Shown: positions 57,430 to 64,000 of the stretch, one piece after another
How the letters are laid out: each line of letters begins with the position of its first letter
Numbering within the stretch: position 1 is the stretch's first letter
NCBI GenBank assembly: GCA_938031185.1
Contig: CALHGX010000047.1
Coordinates: 1 to 64,000, forward strand
Origin: an uncultured bacterium
Lineage (GTDB): Bacteria > Verrucomicrobiota > Kiritimatiellia > CAIKKV01 > CALHGX01
DNA: 64,000 nucleotides
Reading direction: 5' to 3'
Made by a program: the position numbers and the translations under genes
Notes under the pieces: generated by a model
Told to the model about the DNA's origin: nothing
The model's database searches: none
Seen by the model: the letters and a program-made list of their open reading frames with translations, nothing else

Positions 57430-58026
57430 CTACAATCCGCGCCCCATGCCGGAAAACCCCATGAACGCCAGGGCCATGATGCCCGCAATCACCAGCGCGA
57501 TGCCGGCTCCATCGAGGCCGGCGGGCACCCGCGCCCGGCTCAACCGCTCCTGCCGGATGCCCGCCATGGCCAGGATCGCCAGCGCCCAGCCCACTCCGCT
57601 GCCAGCGCCATAGGCCAGCGCGGCGGCAAAAGTATATTCCCGAATGATCATGAACAGGCTTACACCAAGAATCGCGCAATTCACCGTGATCAGCGGCAGG
57701 AAAATTCCGAGGGCCGCATAAAGTCTTTCAGAAGCCCGCTCAATCGCCATTTCAGCCACCTGCACAAAGGCCGCAATCACCACAATGAAAACCAGGAAGC
57801 GCAAATACTCCAGTCCCAGGGGGACCAGCAGCCAATGGTACACCATCCAATTGATCGGTGCCGTAACCGTCATGACCAGGGCCACGGCAAGCCCAAGTCC
57901 CGTGGCGGTCTTCACCTCCTTGGAGACCGCCAGAAATGAGCACATGCCCAGGTAATTCGTCAGGAGAATGTTATTGGTGAAGACAGCGGAAAGGAAAATG
58001 GCGAACCAGCCGGCCGCATGCGTCAT
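57430..58026 (-). CDS. nqrE: NQR subunit E (NqrE/RnfA family)
   Basis: A 198-residue membrane protein with six helices. NqrE-like blocks are NYLGMCSFLAVSKEVKTATG, ALGIFLPLITVNCAILGVS, GSGVGWALAILAMAGI and a final ALAFMGFSGMG. The cysteines in GMCSF and NCAI are those that hold an iron site with NqrD. The ATG overlaps the nqrD stop by four bases. Confidence 0.94.
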   Translation of the reverse strand: MTHAAGWFAIFLSAVFTNNILLTNYLGMCSFLAVSKEVKTATGLGLAVALVMTVTAPINWMVYHWLLVPLGLEYLRFLVFIVVIAAFVQVAEMAIERASERLYAALGIFLPLITVNCAILGVSLFMIIREYTFAAALAYGAGSGVGWALAILAMAGIRQERLSRARVPAGLDGAGIALVIAGIMALAFMGFSGMGRGL

Positions 58027-58649
58027 GATGCCACCCCCCGCCCTCTCGGACCTCGCGAGAACGAAAAGCCGCGAATGCACCAAATCAGAAGGGCCAGCAC
58101 AAAAAACCCCCCCGGCGCCATGGCCAGAACAGTCCAATTCACCCATCCGGCGCCCAGCACCGGCACCCCCCACAACGTTCCATAACCAAGCGTTTCTCGC
58201 ACAACGGCCATCAGCAATAAGACGTAGCTGTATCCCAGCCCCGCTCCGAGACCGTCCACGAAAGCCAGTCCCGGCGGATGATTCATGGCAAAGGCCTCGG
58301 CGCGGCCCATGATGATGCAGTTCGTGATGATCAATCCCACATAGGGACCAAGCTGCCGCCAGATATCGGGAGCGTAGGCTTTTAGGAAGACGTCCACGAG
58401 GATCACATATCCGGCAATGACCAGCACCTCCACCATCATGCGGACGCGCCCGGGTATCCATCGGCGCAGGGCCGAGATGCTCACATTCGAACAAACGACG
58501 GTGAACAACAGCCCTGCGCACATCACCGCCGTATTTCGCAAGGAGTTGGTCACAGCCAGCGTCGAGCAGATGCCTAATATCTGCACGAAGACCGGATTGT
58601 CCCGGCCCAGGTTGCTCCAGAATATTCTTCCGGCCCGTCCCCCGCTCAC
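58023..58649 (-). CDS. nqrD: NQR subunit D (NqrD/RnfE family)
   Basis: A 208-residue membrane protein: DNPVFVQILGICSTLAVTN, RVRMMVEVLVIAGYVILVD, GLIITNCIIMGRAEAFAM, and APGGFFVLALLIWCIR. The iron-site cysteines are in GICS and NCII. It is closer to NqrD than to RnfE by eye. The start is GTG at 58649, overlapping the nqrC stop (GTGA). Confidence 0.94.
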   Translation of the reverse strand: MSGGRAGRIFWSNLGRDNPVFVQILGICSTLAVTNSLRNTAVMCAGLLFTVVCSNVSISALRRWIPGRVRMMVEVLVIAGYVILVDVFLKAYAPDIWRQLGPYVGLIITNCIIMGRAEAFAMNHPPGLAFVDGLGAGLGYSYVLLLMAVVRETLGYGTLWGVPVLGAGWVNWTVLAMAPGGFFVLALLIWCIRGFSFSRGPRGRGVAS

Positions 58650-59251
58650 GGCACAGCGTCTCCTTTCAAAGCGCGTTGCAGTCGCTCCGCGCTCTTGTTC
58701 AACAAATCGCGCACGGCCGCCGAGGTGATCGTCGCACCCGTAACGGCATCGAACGCATCGGTTGGCGCCTCTGACTCCGCCTCGCCCGCCAGCCGAAAAG
58801 GCGGCCGTTTGCCTGGAAATTGCCGCTTGAACTCCGCCTCGTCTATGCGGGCGCCGAGCCCCGGCGTTTCATTGTGTTCCGTGAACTCGACGCCCGTCAA
58901 CCGCCGCCCTTCCGCGTCGAACCCGACAACCCCTCTGATCCGCCCCCACAGCCCCGGCGCTTGTCCAATCACCAGATAACCCTGCGGCCTCCCATCATCC
59001 GACAGTACGGTCCATATCCCCGCCCCCGGCCCCTCGCGCAAACGTTCTTCCGTCCCTTCCCGCAAGCCGGCTCCCGCATCCAATCCAGCCGCAATCAACA
59101 ATGCCCGGCGCAATTGCCGCTCCTGGTTGGCCATCACCTTCTCAATGGTGAGCAAGTGAGCGCCGGACACCAGGGATGTCACCACAGCGGTCATACCCAC
59201 CATGAACGCCATGATGGCCGCTTGTCGTTGCAGGGGGAATCTTCTCTTCAT
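58646..59251 (-). CDS. nqrC: NQR subunit C (NqrC/RnfG family), FMN-bearing
   Basis: The 201-residue protein has one N-terminal membrane helix and a periplasmic domain. The covalent FMN site is the Thr in DAVTGATITSAAV, and EHNETPGLGARI is conserved. At about 200 residues it is nearer RnfG than the roughly 255-residue Vibrio NqrC. The start overlaps the nqrB stop by ATGA. Confidence 0.92.
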   Translation of the reverse strand: MKRRFPLQRQAAIMAFMVGMTAVVTSLVSGAHLLTIEKVMANQERQLRRALLIAAGLDAGAGLREGTEERLREGPGAGIWTVLSDDGRPQGYLVIGQAPGLWGRIRGVVGFDAEGRRLTGVEFTEHNETPGLGARIDEAEFKRQFPGKRPPFRLAGEAESEAPTDAFDAVTGATITSAAVRDLLNKSAERLQRALKGDAVP

Positions 59252-60216
59252 GCCGCCTCTCTTCGGCGCATCCCCGCTTTGATCGTATAATCCAAAATTG
59301 GCGCAAATATATTAGCCAGCAAAATGGCAAACATCGTGCCGGCGGGCCACACCGAGAACAGCCCGATCACCGAGGACATGACCCCAATGAATGCGCCGTA
59401 TATCCAGCGGCCGATGTTGGTATTTGAAGCGGTGACCGGTTCCGTGGCGTAGAAAAAAACGCCTATCAAAAAACTGCCGGCCATCATGGCCCGCCACGGA
59501 TCCGGCGCGTTGCGAACGGCGCCAATCCAGAACAGCCCTTGCGCCACGACAAATCCGGCAACGGCCGAAATCACGATGCGGTAGTTCGCCGTCTTGCGAA
59601 CCAGCAGCAACACTCCTCCAAGAATCGCCAGCAGTGCACTCGTCCCCCCGATGGTCCCCGGTGTCGCGCCAAGAAACATGCTCTCCCACGGGACGGCGAT
59701 CCCCTTCTTCAGCAGCATGCCAGGTGTAGCCGCCGTCACCGCATCCGGCAAGTACGCCGCCAAGCCGCCCAGCCCGCCGGCAAAAGGCTCGCTCCACTGC
59801 GCCGTCATCGGGCCGCCAAAGCTGACATAAAGAAATGCCCGCCCCACCATGGCCGGATTGAAGACGTTGCGTCCAAACCCGCCAAACATCATTTTCCCGA
59901 ACGCAACCGCAAAAACCGTCCCCAACACGACCATCCATAACGGAAGCGCCGGGGGCAACGACAGGACCAGCAGCGTCGCCGTCACAAAAACCGCCGATGT
60001 CACCGGTTGTCGATCCTTTCTGACAAACAGGTATTCCGCCAGAAACCCGACGCCGTTCGCCAGAATCAGCATCACAACCACTCGCCAGCCAAACCAGTAC
60101 AGCGCGCCCGCAACCACAGGAATCAACGCCAGGAGCACATCGCCCATTGGACGCTGCCACTTAAGAAGCGGGGACGGCCGTGGTCGAGAAGGAATGGAAT
60201 TCGACGTGGCCATCAT
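59248..60216 (-). CDS. nqrB: NQR subunit B (NqrB/RnfD family)
   Basis: NqrB holds FMN and quinone sites and the sodium path. The 322-residue protein has about ten membrane helices and GGFGRNVFNPAMVGRAFLYV, an FMN-Thr region DAVTAATPGMLL, FFYATEPVTASNTNIGRWIYG and ILLANIFAPILD. It is some 90 residues shorter than Vibrio NqrB at the N-terminus and its FMN motif looks RnfD-like. No nqrA or rnfC precedes it; a lipoprotein gene ends three bases upstream. Confidence 0.92.
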   Translation of the reverse strand: MMATSNSIPSRPRPSPLLKWQRPMGDVLLALIPVVAGALYWFGWRVVVMLILANGVGFLAEYLFVRKDRQPVTSAVFVTATLLVLSLPPALPLWMVVLGTVFAVAFGKMMFGGFGRNVFNPAMVGRAFLYVSFGGPMTAQWSEPFAGGLGGLAAYLPDAVTAATPGMLLKKGIAVPWESMFLGATPGTIGGTSALLAILGGVLLLVRKTANYRIVISAVAGFVVAQGLFWIGAVRNAPDPWRAMMAGSFLIGVFFYATEPVTASNTNIGRWIYGAFIGVMSSVIGLFSVWPAGTMFAILLANIFAPILDYTIKAGMRRREAA

Positions 60217-60219
60217 GGC

Positions 60220-60609
60220 TCAATCAAACCCCACGAGAACGACGTAGCGGTTGATGTCGTTGGGATCGATCGAAACATCCAGTATCGTTTGCCGCCCCTC
60301 GAGGATATCCACATCGCCGGCAAAAGCACGTCCGCCGTCTTCTCCCCTGAGCACGATTCGGTAGTAACCGGGCTTCAGATCAAAAATGGAATACCGCCAA
60401 TCATCCACCCGTCCGAGCCGAACACCGTCAGCGTACACCTCAATATCATCCCGGGCATGATTGTCCACGATCAGCGCCCCGAGACCGGATGGCGGAACGT
60501 GATCAAACTCCTTACGCGATTCACACCCGCCAATCACCACAAACGCCCACAAAGCGAGGCAAACCGTCCGGCCCGCTTGCCTGGTTCCAAGCTTTCTTCG
60601 GGTCATCAT
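60220..60609 (-). CDS. Lipoprotein with PEGA-like beta domain
   Basis: The 129-residue product has a basic N-terminus, a hydrophobic run (VCLALWAFVVIGGC) with lipobox Cys29, and a beta-rich domain (LIVDNHARDDIEVYADGVRLG, WRYSIFDLKPGYYRIVLRGED) with the PEGA-type pattern of a surface carbohydrate- or protein-binding fold. GAGGAGG precedes ATG 60609. It ends three bases before nqrB and so is probably the first gene of the NQR transcript, in the position normally held by nqrA. A link to the pump is only inferred from position. Confidence 0.75.
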   Translation of the reverse strand: MMTRRKLGTRQAGRTVCLALWAFVVIGGCESRKEFDHVPPSGLGALIVDNHARDDIEVYADGVRLGRVDDWRYSIFDLKPGYYRIVLRGEDGGRAFAGDVDILEGRQTILDVSIDPNDINRYVVLVGFD

Positions 60610-60666
60610 GGCTCCTCCTCCGCGCCGTCCGCCGCAGGGCGCGACGTCCCCCCACCGCGATTTCGT

Positions 60667-61818
60667 TCAGACCGCCACCTTGAAACCCAAGCCCCTGAAC
60701 GCTGCTTTCAGCGACTCATCGCCTCCCGCCGCGCGCACTTGGGTGGCTGGGAACTCCCGCCGTTCCGGATAATCACGGCGCAGCCGATCAAAATGAGCCG
60801 CCCGCTCCGCGTCGGTCATATTCAAGCAAGCTCGCAGCCGGCAGTCGTCCGCCTCTATATCGTACACCGCGTGGACAACCTCCGCAAGAACGTCATGCCA
60901 TTCGCGCCCCATCGCGTTGGTCTCCACCCATGGCGTAAGCGGCGCCGGCATGAAGGGTTCATGGCTCCACTTCGGTTGAAGCCCCAGAAAACGGCATGCC
61001 GCGCGGTACACCATCGCCGTCCCCATCACCTTGCCTTCGAACGAATGACCGGCAATGTGCGGGGTCCCCAAGTCCGCAACCCGCAGCGCATCCGCGCGCA
61101 GGGCGGGCTCGCCTTCCCATGTGTCCAGGACAACCGCGCCAAGGCGCCCTTCCTCTCGAGCGGCCACAAGCGCTGCTGTTCGAACCACCGCGCCGCGAGC
61201 CGCGTTGATGAACACCGCCTCGCGCTTCATCTTTCGGAAGAAATCCTCATTCGCCATCCCCACCGTGCAATCCACGCCGTCACGATTCAGCGGCACATGA
61301 AGCGTCACGACGTCGGATTCCGCGAGCAGCGCGTCGAGCGAAACAAATTGCGCGCCGCCCTCAGCCCGTTCTCGCGGCGGATCGTTCTGCAGCACCTTCA
61401 TGCCCAATGCCGCTGCTTTTTGGGCCACCAGGCGTCCCACGCAACCCACGCCGACGATCCCCATGACGCGGCCCATCACCGGCAGGCCCCGGTGGCGCCA
61501 CAACCGCAACAGCGCCGCGGTGACGTACTCCGAAACGCTGTTGGCGTTGCACCCAGGCGCATGACACCAGGCAATGCCCGCGCGCTCCAGCCAGGCCAGA
61601 TCCATGTGATCCGTCCCGATGGTGGCGGTGCCGACGAATCGAACCCGGCTGCCTCCAAGCAGGGCTTCATTCACCCGTGTGGTCGAGCGAATCGCCAGCA
61701 AATCCGCGTCGCGCACATCGTGAGGGCTCATCTGCCGGCCGTCGACGACGCGCACCTCGCCCAGCGTGCTAAACGCTTCAACGGCCAACGGCATGTTCTG
61801 GTCGCATACAATCAGCAT
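60667..61818 (-). CDS. pdxB: Erythronate-4-phosphate dehydrogenase
   Basis: PdxB oxidises 4-phosphoerythronate in vitamin B6 synthesis. The 383-residue D-2-hydroxyacid dehydrogenase has VRFVGTATIGTDHMDL, the Rossmann motif GIVGVGCVGRLVAQKA, FINAARGAVVRTAAL and the catalytic His in GTPHIAGHSFEGKVMG, plus the PdxB C-terminal dimerisation domain (about residues 290-383). The gene lies between the lipoprotein and gatB on the same strand. Confidence 0.94.
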   Translation of the reverse strand: MLIVCDQNMPLAVEAFSTLGEVRVVDGRQMSPHDVRDADLLAIRSTTRVNEALLGGSRVRFVGTATIGTDHMDLAWLERAGIAWCHAPGCNANSVSEYVTAALLRLWRHRGLPVMGRVMGIVGVGCVGRLVAQKAAALGMKVLQNDPPRERAEGGAQFVSLDALLAESDVVTLHVPLNRDGVDCTVGMANEDFFRKMKREAVFINAARGAVVRTAALVAAREEGRLGAVVLDTWEGEPALRADALRVADLGTPHIAGHSFEGKVMGTAMVYRAACRFLGLQPKWSHEPFMPAPLTPWVETNAMGREWHDVLAEVVHAVYDIEADDCRLRACLNMTDAERAAHFDRLRRDYPERREFPATQVRAAGGDESLKAAFRGLGFKVAV

Positions 61819-61844
61819 CGGATCCCACGGACAGCGGCGGGATA

Positions 61845-63290
61845 CTACAAGGCGGATGGCGGCTCCGCCCTCAAGCGCCGCTCTAGTTGTTCGGCCGCCA
61901 ATTGCGGGTTGGCCCGGCCCTGACTGAGCCGCATGATTTGTCCCACGAGAAACTTCAAGGCCGCGGTTTTCCCTTTTCGATAGTCGTCCACAGACTTCGA
62001 ATGCTCCGCAATAACGCGCTCCACCAAGGCTTCCATGGCCTTGACATCGCTGACTTGGGCTAGGCCCCGAACCTCGACGATTTCGCGCGGATGTCCGCCC
62101 CGCTCAAACAGCTCGAGAAACACTTCTTTGGCCGAATTCGAGTTCAAGACGCCCTCATCCACCAGCGCCACCAGTTCCGCCATGGCCTCCGGCGTGATGC
62201 GCGCCGCCTCCAATCCCGCGTCTTTTTCGGCCAGCCGTCGGCGCATTTCCGTCATCACCCAGTTGGATACGCCCTTCGGATTCCGGCTCGCGGCGGCGGC
62301 CGCCTCGAAATACTCGCTCAAACCCTTGTCGGCCGCCAGCACCCGGGCGTCATACTCCGGCAAACCATATTGCGCCATAAACCGCTCGCGCTTGCGGCGG
62401 GGCAGTTCAGGCAGGGTGGCGGCCCATTGTTCCACGAGCGCCCGGTCCAGGGCCACAGGCATGAGATCCGGCTCAGGGAAATAGCGGTAATCATGCGCGT
62501 CTTCCTTGGTGCGCATGGACACCGTTTCCTCCAGGTCGGGATCCCATCGCCGCGTCTCTTGTTCGATGCGCCCGCCCCGCTCGAGAACTTCGACCTGCCG
62601 CTGCAGTTCATGGGACAAAGCCGCCTGCACGCCCTTGAACGTGTTCAGGTTCTTGATCTCTGTTTTCGTGCCCAAGGCGGGATGTCCCGCCGGCCGCACG
62701 CTGCAGTTCACATCGCACCGTAAGTTCCCCTCCTCCAAGTTGCAGTCGCTTACCCCCGCATAGAGTAGAATCTGCTTCAGTGCCAGCAGGTACGCCAAGG
62801 CTTCTTCCGGCGATGCCAACTGCGGCTCTGAAACGATTTCCATCAGAGGAACGCCGGCGCGGTTGAAATCCACGCCGCTGCAAACGCCGAAATGAAGGTT
62901 CTTTCCGACATCCTCCTCAAGGTGAATGCGCGTAATGCCCACCGTTTTCAGGCGTCCACCAACGTCCACTTCCACAAACCCTCCCTCGCACAAGGGCCGG
63001 TCGTATTGCGATATCTGGTAGTTCTTCGGCATATCCGGATAGAAATAATTCTTCCGGTCAAACTTGCTGTAGCCGCTGATGCGCGCGTTCAGCATCAAGC
63101 CCGTCAGCACGGTCAGTCGGATCGCCTCCATGTTCATGACCGGCATCGCGCCGGGATAGCCGAGACAGACCGGACACACCTGCGTGTTGGGTGGCGCTCC
63201 AAAATCGGTTCCGCAACTGCAAAACATCTTCGAGCGGGTTTTCAACTGCACGTGCGTTTCAAGCCCGATGGTGTACTCATAGCGGCTCAT
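61845..63290 (-). CDS. gatB: Asp/Glu-tRNA amidotransferase subunit B
   Basis: GatB turns misacylated Glu-tRNA-Gln or Asp-tRNA-Asn into the correct amide form. The 481-residue product starts [18 protein letters not shown], has the zinc-type cysteines CSCGTDFG and [27 protein letters not shown], and a C-terminal YqeY-like domain. It overlaps gatA by ATGA. Confidence 0.97.
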   Translation of the reverse strand: MSRYEYTIGLETHVQLKTRSKMFCSCGTDFGAPPNTQVCPVCLGYPGAMPVMNMEAIRLTVLTGLMLNARISGYSKFDRKNYFYPDMPKNYQISQYDRPLCEGGFVEVDVGGRLKTVGITRIHLEEDVGKNLHFGVCSGVDFNRAGVPLMEIVSEPQLASPEEALAYLLALKQILLYAGVSDCNLEEGNLRCDVNCSVRPAGHPALGTKTEIKNLNTFKGVQAALSHELQRQVEVLERGGRIEQETRRWDPDLEETVSMRTKEDAHDYRYFPEPDLMPVALDRALVEQWAATLPELPRRKRERFMAQYGLPEYDARVLAADKGLSEYFEAAAAASRNPKGVSNWVMTEMRRRLAEKDAGLEAARITPEAMAELVALVDEGVLNSNSAKEVFLELFERGGHPREIVEVRGLAQVSDVKAMEALVERVIAEHSKSVDDYRKGKTAALKFLVGQIMRLSQGRANPQLAAEQLERRLRAEPPSAL

Positions 63291-64000
63291 GGCGCCTCCT
63301 TCGCAGGACCGGCGCCCCCGCTCCGCCATGGTTTTCGACGTCCCCATCCCGCCGCCCGCTCGTACGCATACCCGACCCGTAGAATCTGAGGCTCTCCCAT
63401 CGCAGGTCCGAGCACCTGCAAGCCGATGGGCAACCCTTCGCCAGTGAATCCGCACGGCACCGCCAAACCGCAAATGCCGGCCAGATTCGTGGGCACCGTA
63501 AAGACATCCCCCAAATACATCTGTAGCGGGTTCGCCGTCTTCTCCCCGATCCGATAGGCCGCGGTCGGAGTGACGGGCGTCAGTATCGCGTCGCATCGCT
63601 CGAATGCCGCGTGAAAATCCCTGCGGATCAACGTGCGCACCTTCTGGGCGCACGCGTAGTACGCATCGTAGTATCCACTGCTCAGGACGTATGCGCCAAA
63701 GATGATCCGCCGCTTGACCTCCGCTCCGAAGCCCTCGGCCCGCGTACGCGTGTAAAGGTCCATCGGATCGCGCGGATCAGCGGCTCGATAGCCGTACCGC
63801 ACGCCGTCAAATCGCGCCAGATTGGCCGAGGCCTCGGCCGTGGCAATAATGTAGTAGGTGGCAATGGCATACCGCGTGTGGGGCAAACGGATCTCCACGA
63901 TTCGCGCCCCCAGCTTTTCACATAACCGTATCGCTTCCTGCACCGCCTTCTCCACCTCGGTGTCAAGGCCCCCGACGAAGTACTCCTGCGGCAATCCCAG
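63287..64000 (-). CDS. gatA: Asp/Glu-tRNA amidotransferase subunit A, 3' part (5' end outside window)
   Basis: GatA is the amidase that frees ammonia from glutamine. Only about the last 238 residues are present, and the open frame continues past base 64000. The visible part has [30 protein letters not shown] and the [24 protein letters not shown] block, which are typical. The catalytic Ser-cisSer-Lys triad lies in the missing N-terminal half. Confidence 0.94.
   Translation of the reverse strand: MGLPQEYFVGGLDTEVEKAVQEAIRLCEKLGARIVEIRLPHTRYAIATYYIIATAEASANLARFDGVRYGYRAADPRDPMDLYTRTRAEGFGAEVKRRIIFGAYVLSSGYYDAYYACAQKVRTLIRRDFHAAFERCDAILTPVTPTAAYRIGEKTANPLQMYLGDVFTVPTNLAGICGLAVPCGFTGEGLPIGLQVLGPAMGEPQILRVGYAYERAAGWGRRKPWRSGGAGPAKEAP

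Noticed and set aside
60007..61923. A 638-codon open frame on the plus strand across nqrB, the lipoprotein and pdxB
   Set aside because: Antisense shadow of clear genes; the protein is Arg/His/Pro-rich with no domain.

Overview
This 64 kb window is chromosomal DNA of a GC-rich, Gram-negative-type bacterium. An LptD-like outer-membrane protein, a type II secretion pseudopilin, MreBCD/PBP2/RodA, a V-type ATPase with a DUF2764 subunit, an NQR-type sodium pump and an archaeal-style NrpR regulator together suggest the PVC group, most likely Kiritimatiellota or Verrucomicrobiota. That placement is inference; no rRNA or universal marker was compared.

Layout. Bases 1-2172 are accessory: the 3' part of an integron-type integrase and a wrecked ISL3-family transposase. 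Bases 2173-16761 are a dense rightward block: rod-shape and septal-wall genes (mreB, mreC, mreD, mrdA, mrdB), RNase G, lptD, a sugar epimerase, a family B DNA polymerase, two pseudopilins and larE. It ends at the tmRNA gene (ssrA) and a decayed remnant. Bases 17710-18986 form a leftward fluoride operon (riboswitch, crcB, DUF190, unknown gene). rpe, lepA and lepB then run rightward. Leftward from 22965 to 28794 lie a purine permease, a GspC-like gene, rnpB, a zinc-ribbon protein, DUF72 and dinB with an SOS-type box.

Bases 29153-35713 are a complete leftward tryptophan operon (trpEGDCFBA) whose promoter appears to give a leaderless transcript. Bases 36048-43547 hold small accessory genes and a nitrogen-control group: a sigma-54 activator, gdhA and nrpR with a palindromic operator. 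Three tRNA genes (Gly, Lys, Tyr) and a structured spacer follow, then ykgJ and the V-ATPase operon (45545-52776) closed by a strong hairpin.

The rest, 52914-64000, is leftward: a frameshifted EamA transporter, bioB, msrB, a GemA-like gene, an unknown gene, the nqrBCDEF pump (no nqrA here), a lipoprotein, pdxB, gatB and the end of gatA. V-ATPase and NQR together point to ion-based, possibly sodium-based, energetics. The most unusual points are the nrpR/gdhA control region, the unknown third gene under the fluoride riboswitch, the NQR cluster with a lipoprotein in place of nqrA, the GspC start codon inside rnpB, and a GemA-like phage domain in a metabolic operon.
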